This document shows positions 1-5,362 of a stretch of DNA of 5,362 nt, in pieces. This DNA is from PSLL01 sp050259195. GTDB lineage: Bacteria > Desulfobacterota_D > UBA1144 > Nemesobacterales > CSP1-2. A model generated the notes under the pieces. That model was not told where the DNA came from. It searched no databases and saw only the letters and a list, made by a program, of their open reading frames with translations. Both the position numbers and the translations under genes were made by a program. The DNA lies in the NCBI GenBank assembly GCA_050259195.1, contig JBLNAE010000094.1, positions 1 to 5,362 of the forward strand, in the 5' to 3' direction. Positions within the stretch are counted from its first letter, which is position 1. Each line of letters starts with the position of its first letter.

Positions 1-1
1 G

Positions 2-106
2 CAGAACTACAGGCGATTGATTATACGTCATGAGTATCATGTAGAGAACTTTGTTGGCTTTGTATATCTGCCATGTATATTGATCTTGCTCAAATCCTAT
101 TTATGA
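2..106 (+). CDS. IS5-family transposase, C-terminal end (partial)
   Basis: An open frame enters from the left edge and runs 34 codons to a TGA at 104-106. The residues include YRRLIIRHEYHVENF, then VGFVYL, then a hydrophobic tail CILILLK. This is the usual ending of IS5-family DDE transposases, where an RRL..R.E.H.ENFLGF.HL.CI.ILL pattern follows the ERTFAW region that carries the catalytic glutamate. That region, the two catalytic aspartates and the start all lie outside the window, so whether the full gene is intact cannot be judged. The stop codon falls inside the terminal inverted repeat at 100-118, a common arrangement in compact IS elements and a second support for the call. The family call rests on remembered pattern similarity over a short stretch. 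The IS5 subgroup is not resolved. Confidence 0.8.
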   Translation, partial: QNYRRLIIRHEYHVENFVGFVYLPCILILLKSYL

Positions 107-118
107 GACTGCTTCTAG
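100..118 (+). repeat. IS terminal inverted repeat, copy 1
   Basis: The reverse complement of this segment (CTAGAAGCAGTCTCATAAA) matches 5145-5163 (TTAGAAGCTATCTCAAAAA) at 15 of 19 positions, including unbroken TAGAAGC and TCTCA blocks. The transposase stop codon (104-106) lies within it. It faces left, into the transposase, so it is the right-hand end of that element. Confidence 0.7.
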
Positions 119-340
119 TAAAGGGGTTATGTTCGTCTGCAACTTTTTTGAACGGTGTATCTTCAGAGAGTAGAATTTGCATATTTTGATGTTCCTTTTG
201 AAGGCTTAATGATTACTAAATCTTCATCCAGAAAATTATTATATCATTGTTTCATTGGTAGTGAAAATGGTGGTAGTCCTTCATACTTTTCCATGCAAAC
301 GTATACCATCACATACAAATGCAGTGGGTGTAGATAAGTG

Positions 341-375
341 AGAAAACCCCGTAAAACAAGGGGTTTTCTTTGTTC
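341..375 (+). terminator. Intrinsic (rho-independent) terminator
   Basis: A perfect 10-bp stem, AGAAAACCCC (341-350) with GGGGTTTTCT (360-369), closes a 9-nt loop. The T-rich run TTTTCTTTGTTCT overlaps the 3' arm and follows it. The GC part of the stem is four C-G pairs stacked on A-T pairs, so strength is moderate to good. It would stop transcription arriving from the IS side and isolates the aminopeptidase promoter at 379-405. No convincing gene ends just before it. An A-run inside the left arm gives some T-richness on the other strand, so weak activity in reverse is possible. Confidence 0.85.
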
Positions 376-378
376 TCG

Positions 379-405
379 TTTACCTGGATTTGTCTGTGTT
401 ATACT
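379..405 (+). promoter_or_regulatory. Probable sigma-70-type promoter (extended -10) for aminopeptidase
   Basis: TATACT at 400-405 matches the -10 consensus at five of six bases. It is preceded at 397-399 by TGT, giving an extended -10 (TGnTATACT). A weak -35 candidate, TTTACC (379-384), sits 15 bp upstream, a short spacing that an extended -10 can tolerate. It lies just after the terminator and on the strand of the downstream gene. Transcription would start near 411-413 and give a leader of about 150 nt. Read by eye only. Confidence 0.5.
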
Positions 406-525
406 ATCGAAATTGAACGAACCATTATTTAACTGAAGAGGAGCTTACGGCTAATTTGAAGGAACTAGGAGCGCCGATGATTAACTTGTAACTGCCTTTT
501 ACTAAATAAACCCTTTGGTAATTGC

Positions 526-535
526 CGATTAATCG
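526..535. repeat. Perfect 10-bp palindrome in aminopeptidase leader
   Basis: CGATTAATCG reads the same on both strands and lies about 10 bp before the ribosome binding site. It sits between loosely matching AATT flanks (520-540). It could be a regulator binding site or a weak hairpin near the ribosome site. A 10-bp palindrome also arises by chance in AT-rich DNA, so function is unproven. Confidence 0.25.
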
Positions 536-546
536 AAATTCATAAA

Positions 547-555
547 GAGGAGAGG
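547..555 (+). promoter_or_regulatory. Shine-Dalgarno for the aminopeptidase
   Basis: GAGGAGAGG precedes the ATG at 564. The GAGG at 552-555 leaves 8 nt to the start and the GAGGAG at 547-552 leaves 11 nt. This is the best ribosome site in the window and fixes the start of the gene at 564. Confidence 0.8.
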
Positions 556-563
556 AAACACAC

Positions 564-3167
564 ATGATTGAAGATTCAAAGAATCCCATACTTCTACCCC
601 AGGGTGTTGAGCCGGTCCATTATAACCTTGAGATTAAAACCGACTTTGAAAATTTTACTTTTTCGGGGAAAGAGAATGTAGACGTCATAATAAAACAGCC
701 TACTTCTAGAATCACCATGCATGCCATTGATTTAACACTAAACAAAGCCTCTCTGGCGATTTATAACGAAATCATTAATCCAAAGAAAATCTCATTTAAT
801 AAGAAAAAGGAAACCGTTACTTTTCATTTTGGCAGAAAACTAAGTGGCAGTGCGAGCTTAAAGATTGAATACGACGGTAAGCTAAATGACAAGATGCACG
901 GTTTCTATCGCACGTCATACAGCGTAAATGGAGTCGGTAAATATGGCGCCGCAACACAATTTGAGGCGACCGATGCCCGCCGGGCGTTTCCCTGCTGGGA
1001 TGAGCCGGCATGGGAAGCGAAGTTCAGTGTTACTCTCATTGTGCCCAAGAATCTTACCGCACTTTCCAATATGCCTATCGTCAGTGAAGAGCCATACGGG
1101 GATTCCGATTTAAAAAAGGTCACTTACGGTACAACCCCTATTATGTCCACGTATCTCCTTGCTTTTGTTATTGCTGACCTAGAGTTTATCGAATCGAATG
1201 ATAGAAATGGAGTTCCAATCAGAGTATGGACAACTCCCGGCAAAAGAGAGCAGGCTCGTTTTGCCCTCGAATGCGCTCTTCATACCCTTCCATATTTTTC
1301 CGAGTGGTTTGATATTCCATATGCACTTCCAAAGCTCGATATGGTATCGCTTCCAGACTTTGCTGCCGGGGCTATGGAAAACTGGGGACTTATAACTTAC
1401 AGGGAAACCGCTATGTTGGTTGACCCGGAAAATTCTGCCGTTACTGCAAAACAGCGCGTTGCCGAAGTCGTTGACCACGAGCTGGCACACCAGTGGTTCG
1501 GGAATCTTGTCACGATGGCATGGTGGGATGACCTCTGGCTGAATGAAGGGTTTGCCTCATATATGGGCCCGAAAGCCGTTGATCACCAGTTCCCGGAATG
1601 GGATACCTGGACTCAGTACGTCGCGGATGATTTTCTTGCGGCGCTTACTAAGGACAGCTTGAAAAACACCCATCCGGTTGAAGTCCCCGTGAAGAACCCT
1701 TACGAAATCGGCGAACTCTTCGATGCCATTACCTACAGAAAAGGGTCGGTGGTGAACCGGATGATTGAACACTATCTTGGAGAAGAGGATTTCAGAAAGG
1801 GGCTAAATTTTTATCTTAACCGACATGCCTATGGGAATGCGAGAACCGAAGACCTGTGGCAGGCGCTCCAGGACGTATCGCGAAAGCCTGTAAAAGCTAT
1901 CATGGCGAGCTACACAAAACAGCCCGGCTATCCGGTTGTTATAGTGCATAGTGAGAGACGTGAAGAAGAACTCGTGCTGAGTCTTGAACAAGGGCGTTTC
2001 ATGTTTGATGGAAGGAAGGATAAAAAGAATCAAATATGGAAAATACCAATTGGCGTTTTAGCCTCAAATACAAAAAATCCAACTTTCGAATATATGGAAA
2101 GTCAAAAGATGGATTTTTCTGTGAAAATAGGAGTAAATGAATGGATAAAACTCAATCCCTCTCAGAGTGGATTCTACCGGGTACTCTATTCTCCTGAACT
2201 CCTTATCGGCTTGACTCAGGCAGTAGAAGCCGGGGAGATTGAAACAGTTGACCGGCTGGGATTCCTGGATGATGTATTTGCCCTCTCGCAGGCGGGTTTT
2301 ATGAAGACATCCCAGGCACTGAGCGTATTGAATGCCTACCGGCGCGAAACCGATTTTAGCGTGTGGATTGCAATTTCTAAGAATCTCGGATTTCTCTATA
2401 ACCTGATCGCGGGTGAACACTGGAGAGGCGCATTCAATATCTTTGCAAGGGAATTTTTCCGACCCATTGCGCTTTCAAAGGGATGGGACAAATCAAACGG
2501 AGACAGCCATATTGATGTAATGCTTAGGTCGCTTGCTCGGAGGAATCTCGGTGGTTACGGCGATGCGTCAACCATCGAAGAGGCAAAGAACCGTTTTAGA
2601 AATTTTGTTAACGGCGGCAATCTCGATCCAGACCTGAGACATACTGTTTATAGGCTTGTCGCAGAGAACGGTGGAGAAGAAGAGTTTGAGAAGTTATTAA
2701 GGGTTTATGACTCGACAGACCTCCATGAAGAAAAAAACAGGATACTTTCAGCAATGGGAAATTTCCCTACAGAGGATACTCTAAGAACAGTTTTAGAATT
2801 CGCTTTTTCGGAAAAAGTACGCCCGCAGGATTTACCAATTGTCTTCTCCTCCGCTGGTCAAAATCCCTGGGGCAGGAATTTAGCCTGGGAGTCCGTAAAG
2901 AAAAATTGGCAGACGATTATGGATCGTTACCATGAGGGCGGTCTTTTCCTTATCGGAAGGATTATTGAAGGGACGGTAGCCGCTTTTACCACACGCGATA
3001 AATTTCAAGACGTAAAAGAGTTCTTCAAAGTTCACAAGGTTCCTGGGGCAAAGCGTACCATCAAGCAGTCGCTTGAAATGATTAGACTGAATATTACAGC
3101 CCTTAACCGGGATCGCGAGGATATTAGAGAGTGGCTGGAGGAACATAGTTATAAAGCCGGCGGCTGA
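564..3167 (+). CDS. M1-family zinc aminopeptidase (PSA / tricorn-interacting-factor type)
   Basis: This complete 867-aa metallo-aminopeptidase removes N-terminal residues from peptides, probably finishing cytosolic protein breakdown after ATP-dependent proteases. No signal peptide or membrane segment is visible. An N-terminal beta domain (about 8-210) includes QFEATDARRAFPCWDEP, where Glu134 is the family's substrate-binding acid. The catalytic domain (about 215-445) carries the exopeptidase motif GAMEN (269-273), the zinc motif HELAH (305-309, ligands His305 and His309, general base Glu306), the third ligand Glu328 in WLNEGFASY, and catalytic Tyr391 in ITYRKG. A beta-sandwich domain follows (about 455-540), ending in N531..SGFYRVLY. 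A helical ERAP1-C-like domain fills about 545-855. Length matches the 780-900 aa usual for the PSA/F2/F3 group. All key residues are present, so it should be active. Substrate preference cannot be read from the sequence. It has its own likely promoter, and the next gene starts 88 bp downstream. Confidence 0.95.
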   Translation: MIEDSKNPILLPQGVEPVHYNLEIKTDFENFTFSGKENVDVIIKQPTSRITMHAIDLTLNKASLAIYNEIINPKKISFNKKKETVTFHFGRKLSGSASLKIEYDGKLNDKMHGFYRTSYSVNGVGKYGAATQFEATDARRAFPCWDEPAWEAKFSVTLIVPKNLTALSNMPIVSEEPYGDSDLKKVTYGTTPIMSTYLLAFVIADLEFIESNDRNGVPIRVWTTPGKREQARFALECALHTLPYFSEWFDIPYALPKLDMVSLPDFAAGAMENWGLITYRETAMLVDPENSAVTAKQRVAEVVDHELAHQWFGNLVTMAWWDDLWLNEGFASYMGPKAVDHQFPEWDTWTQYVADDFLAALTKDSLKNTHPVEVPVKNPYEIGELFDAITYRKGSVVNRMIEHYLGEEDFRKGLNFYLNRHAYGNARTEDLWQALQDVSRKPVKAIMASYTKQPGYPVVIVHSERREEELVLSLEQGRFMFDGRKDKKNQIWKIPIGVLASNTKNPTFEYMESQKMDFSVKIGVNEWIKLNPSQSGFYRVLYSPELLIGLTQAVEAGEIETVDRLGFLDDVFALSQAGFMKTSQALSVLNAYRRETDFSVWIAISKNLGFLYNLIAGEHWRGAFNIFAREFFRPIALSKGWDKSNGDSHIDVMLRSLARRNLGGYGDASTIEEAKNRFRNFVNGGNLDPDLRHTVYRLVAENGGEEEFEKLLRVYDSTDLHEEKNRILSAMGNFPTEDTLRTVLEFAFSEKVRPQDLPIVFSSAGQNPWGRNLAWESVKKNWQTIMDRYHEGGLFLIGRIIEGTVAAFTTRDKFQDVKEFFKVHKVPGAKRTIKQSLEMIRLNITALNRDREDIREWLEEHSYKAGG

Positions 3168-3203
3168 TTAATTCCTCGTTATGTAGGGGTTGTGGTCGAG
3201 TCA

Positions 3204-3228
3204 GACGTTTGCATTAAAAACAACCGTC
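3204..3228. repeat. Imperfect hairpin in spacer before the ATPase gene
   Basis: GACGTTTG (3204-3211) pairs with CAACCGTC (3221-3228) at seven of eight positions around a 9-nt loop. No T-run follows, so it is not a normal intrinsic terminator. It lies in the only non-coding DNA between the two genes, where it could serve as a regulator site for the metal ATPase or as a weak mRNA 3' end structure. Chance is also possible. Confidence 0.3.
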
Positions 3229-3255
3229 ATGGATATTTATAGTAAGTAAAGTCGG

Positions 3256-5148
3256 ATGGAAAATCCACGGCAGTCAGACCCCAGTAAGTCAATCCTAAGC
3301 CATAAACAGGGCTTCATTGCGGTTTTTACCTTTGCCGCAATTCTAATCCATCTTGTATTGCGGTTTGGTTTACAAACAACCACCGAGATTTACGGTTTGC
3401 CTTTGAGCGAACTGCCCCTCATTGCCAGTCTGGTGTTTGGTGGTATTCCATTGGTCATTGACCTTCTAGTCAAAATCATCCGTCTTGAGTTTGGTTCCGA
3501 TCTGTTAGCCGGCATTTCCATAATTACCTCGGTCTTGCTCGGCCAGTATTTAGCTGGTTCTCTAGTTGTGCTTATGCTTTCTGGAGGGGAGGCGCTTGAG
3601 GCTTATGCTGTACGCAGTGCTTCCTCTGTACTCGAAGCCCTTGCCAAGCGTATGCCCTCGGTAGCTCATAAAAAGAGCAATGGCGAGGTTACCGACCTGT
3701 CCCTTGCGGATGTGTGTATCGGCGATACGCTGATGGTCTTTCCCCATGAGATTTGCCCGGTTGATGGAATTGTGGTTGAAGGGCACGGTATAATGGATGA
3801 ATCTTACCTCACGGGTGAGCCATATATGATGTCAAAGACGCCGGGTTCGGATGTGCTCTCTGGAGCGATCAATGGTGAACAGGCTTTAATCATTCGGGCT
3901 AATAAACTCGCAGTTGATTCAAGGTACGCAAAGATCATGCAGGTTATGCGCGAATCGGAACAGCGTCGGCCTCGTATAAGGCGGTTGGGTGATAAGTTGG
4001 GAGCATTTTACACCCCACTGGCAGTGGGTATTGCTCTGATTGCCTGGATTGTTAGCGGCGAGCCAGTTCGCTTTCTTGCTGTGATGGTGGTGGCAACCCC
4101 GTGTCCGCTTCTCATAGCGATTCCCGTTGCCATAATCGGCGCGATTTCACTGGCTGCCAGGCGGGGCATTATTATCAAAGACCCGACTGTGCTAGAGAGT
4201 ATAGCTAACTGCCGAACGGCCATCTTTGACAAGACCGGTACTCTGACATACGGTCAGCCCCGATTAACGGAGATTATTCCGTCTCCTGGTTTTACAGAGA
4301 AAGAGGTTCTTAGCCTTGTCGCCAGTCTGGAGCGTTATTCCAAGCATCCGCTATCCAGCGCAATACTTGATGCGGCGAAGAATGCCGACTTGAATCTGCT
4401 GGAAGCCAGTGAAATTAGTGAGCGTCCAGGAGAGGGACTGAGTGGAACTATAGACGGATGCAAAATCTGGGTTACCAGTCGCAGCAAGCTTGTAGCCAAA
4501 TATCCCGATATGGCAAATAAGATACCGCCACTATCGGGAGGTCTTGAATGCGTAATTACGGTTGGCGGTTCCTATGCCGCAATGTTTCGTTTTCGCGATG
4601 AACCGCGTACCGAGGGGGCTTCTTTTATAAATCACCTGAAACCAAAACATGGTTTTGAGAGGGTTATGATTGTTTCCGGAGATCGAGAATCCGAGGTGCG
4701 GTATCTGGCTGATCAGGTTGGAATTAAGGAACTATATTTTGGTCAAAGCCCGGAGCAAAAACTGGAACTGGCTCGTGAAGAAACTAAAAGGGCAAACACC
4801 GTTTTTTTGGGAGACGGTATTAACGACGCGCCAGCCCTTACGGCAGCCACGGTAGGGATTGCGTTTGGTCAGCAAAGCGACATCATAACCGAAGCGGCAG
4901 GGGCGGTAATCATGGAAAACTCTCTTGAGAAGGTTGACGAGCTTCTCCATGTCGGCGGACGTATGCGATCTATTGCGCTGCAAAGCGCTATAGCGGGTAT
5001 GACTTTGAGTATTTTCGGTATGATCTTAGCCGCCGTGGGTTATCTTCCCCCCGTAGCCGGAGCTATCGCTCAAGAAGTTATTGATGTCTTTGCGGTTGTA
5101 AACGCGTTGCGTGTATCATTTCCCCCAAAATCCCTTTCTGATTATTAG
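3256..5148 (+). CDS. Heavy-metal P1B-type ATPase, P1B-5-like (Ni/Fe-type signature)
   Basis: This complete 630-aa P-type ATPase uses ATP to move a transition metal across the cytoplasmic membrane, probably outward. About eight membrane segments are visible, near residues 20-38, 52-74, 82-98, 99-118, 248-267, 272-298, 573-594 and 597-618. The actuator domain has TGE (186-188). The helix before the P-domain has TPCP (281-284, metal-binding Cys283). Asp325 in DKTGTL is phosphorylated. The nucleotide domain has the His364-Pro365 pair and GEGLSG (392-397), and the hinge is GDGINDAP (519-526). The last helix carries QEVID (606-610). TPC plus QExxD marks subgroup P1B-5, for which the rhizobial Nia ATPase is linked to nickel and iron. 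CPC-type copper or zinc pumps and SPC-type cobalt pumps differ here. There is no N-terminal metal-binding domain and no C-terminal hemerythrin domain. The ATG at 3256 follows an in-frame stop at 3247 and no other standard start codon precedes the first helix. The stop lies in an IS-end repeat. Confidence 0.93.
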   Translation: MENPRQSDPSKSILSHKQGFIAVFTFAAILIHLVLRFGLQTTTEIYGLPLSELPLIASLVFGGIPLVIDLLVKIIRLEFGSDLLAGISIITSVLLGQYLAGSLVVLMLSGGEALEAYAVRSASSVLEALAKRMPSVAHKKSNGEVTDLSLADVCIGDTLMVFPHEICPVDGIVVEGHGIMDESYLTGEPYMMSKTPGSDVLSGAINGEQALIIRANKLAVDSRYAKIMQVMRESEQRRPRIRRLGDKLGAFYTPLAVGIALIAWIVSGEPVRFLAVMVVATPCPLLIAIPVAIIGAISLAARRGIIIKDPTVLESIANCRTAIFDKTGTLTYGQPRLTEIIPSPGFTEKEVLSLVASLERYSKHPLSSAILDAAKNADLNLLEASEISERPGEGLSGTIDGCKIWVTSRSKLVAKYPDMANKIPPLSGGLECVITVGGSYAAMFRFRDEPRTEGASFINHLKPKHGFERVMIVSGDRESEVRYLADQVGIKELYFGQSPEQKLELAREETKRANTVFLGDGINDAPALTAATVGIAFGQQSDIITEAAGAVIMENSLEKVDELLHVGGRMRSIALQSAIAGMTLSIFGMILAAVGYLPPVAGAIAQEVIDVFAVVNALRVSFPPKSLSDY

Positions 5149-5163
5149 AAGCTATCTCAAAAA
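5145..5163 (-). repeat. IS terminal inverted repeat, copy 2, at the ATPase stop codon
   Basis: TTAGAAGCTATCTCAAAAA matches the reverse complement of the IS end at 100-118 at 15 of 19 positions. Its first four bases (TTAG, 5145-5148) include the ATPase stop codon TAG (5146-5148) and fit a YTAR target like the CTAG at 115-118. It opens to the right, so the element it belongs to would occupy the DNA after 5148. Confidence 0.6.
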
Positions 5164-5362
5164 TGGTAAATTTGATATAAATAGAGTAAGGTAATTAGTT
5201 GGAAACGTAACCAAAATAGATATGTAGAAACAACTTAAACAACGTGAGTTCGGGATAAGAGAGTAGTAACTTCTTTAATTTCTTACATTTTTATTTGACC
5301 ATGTGATCTCTCAAATAATCAAGTAAATGACTAAAAAACAATAAAGTTAATGATTATAGCAA
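5149..5362. mobile_element. Probable end of a second IS5-like element or its remnant; non-coding
   Basis: These 214 bp are strongly AT-rich and begin with the IS-type end described for 5145-5163. I find no usable frame. The + strand ATGs reach stops within five codons, except an ATG at 5351 that runs off the edge. The minus strand near the IR does not give the transposase C-terminus seen at 2-106. It could be a long untranslated left end with the transposase starting beyond the window, a decayed copy, or a short non-autonomous (MITE-like) element. I see no second copy of the terminal repeat inside this stretch, and no terminator for the ATPase gene. Confidence 0.4.

Larger units (their letters stand above)
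1..118 (+). mobile_element. Right end of an IS5-like insertion sequence
   Basis: The element enters from the left edge. It comprises the transposase 3' end and a terminal repeat, TTTATGAGACTGCTTCTAG, at 100-118. The same repeat recurs in inverted orientation at 5145-5163. The exact outer boundary is uncertain. If the element makes a 4-bp YTAR-type target duplication, as IS5 itself does, the CTAG at 115-118 is target and the element ends at 114. If it duplicates only 2-3 bp, the end lies one or two bases further right. The left end is outside the window. Confidence 0.7.
119..563. other. Gene-poor spacer between IS end and aminopeptidase
   Basis: This 445-bp AT-rich stretch holds no gene that I can support. 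A 60-codon frame starts at a GTG (155-157) and ends at 335-337. It has no Shine-Dalgarno sequence, resembles no family I know, and begins right after a stop at 149-151, so it is more likely chance or the remnant of something broken by the neighbouring insertion. The supportable contents are the terminator at 341-375, the promoter at 379-405, the aminopeptidase leader from about 412 onward and a palindrome at 526-535. The left 220 bp, between the IS end and the terminator, has no recognised content. Confidence 0.6.

Noticed and set aside
80..108. Outward promoter in the IS right end (TTGATC at 80-85)
   Set aside because: No -10-like hexamer lies at 16-18 bp. The nearest AT-rich hexamer (98-103) leaves only 12 bp.
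155..337. A 60-codon frame beginning with GTG, just before the terminator
   Set aside because: It has no ribosome site, opens right after a stop, lies in AT-rich DNA, and has a composition that resembles no family I recognise. Its position before a terminator is the only point in its favour.
3256..5148. Copper- or zinc/cadmium-type pump (CopA/ZntA-like)
   Set aside because: The helix motif is TPC rather than CPC, the last helix has QEVID rather than the zinc-pump aspartate pattern, and there is no N-terminal metal-binding domain.
564..5148. Aminopeptidase and ATPase as a functional operon
   Set aside because: They share a strand and an 88-bp spacer, but their roles are unrelated. The second gene has a possible promoter of its own, and nothing in the sequence shows co-regulation.
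5315..5357. Inverted repeat ATAATCA / TGATTAT near the right edge
   Set aside because: Only 7 bp with 29 bp between the arms, in very AT-rich sequence. Chance is sufficient, and it does not resemble the IS end.

Overview
This is a bacterial-looking window. It has an intrinsic terminator, a strong Shine-Dalgarno sequence and an IS5-type transposase end, and its protein-coding DNA has clearly higher GC than the AT-rich spacers. The sequence alone does not fix the species. The M1 aminopeptidase is of the PSA / tricorn-interacting-factor type, which occurs in bacteria, archaea and eukaryotes, so it does not help with placement.

Layout, left to right, all on the + strand. (1) Positions 2-106 are the last 34 codons of an IS5-family transposase, whose stop codon lies inside the right terminal inverted repeat (100-118). 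(2) Positions 119-563 hold no convincing gene. They contain a near-perfect intrinsic terminator (341-375), an extended -10 promoter (379-405) and a leader of about 150 nt with extra Shine-Dalgarno-like motifs and a small palindrome. (3) Positions 564-3167 encode a complete 867-aa M1 zinc aminopeptidase with GAMEN, HELAH-18-E and the catalytic tyrosine intact. (4) An 88-bp spacer carries a weak hairpin and a -10-like hexamer. (5) Positions 3256-5148 encode a complete 630-aa heavy-metal P1B-type ATPase. It has a TPC motif in the membrane helix before the P-domain and QEVID in the last helix, the signature of the P1B-5 (nickel/iron-type) subgroup. (6) From 5145 to the window end there is a second IS-type terminal sequence, an inverted match to the one at 100-118 (15 of 19 positions), followed by about 200 bp of AT-rich DNA without an open frame.

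The two complete genes belong to unrelated processes: cytosolic peptide trimming, and metal export or translocation across the membrane. Nothing shows a joint pathway. What links them is position: both lie between two related IS ends in opposite orientation, so the 5-kb block could be a composite-transposon passenger or simply chromosome hit twice by related elements. The second end begins exactly at the ATPase stop codon, so the native C-terminus of that protein is open to question. I saw no CRISPR array, tRNA or rRNA, and no clearly undescribed system. The most informative points are the P1B-5 assignment and the IS junction at its 3' end.
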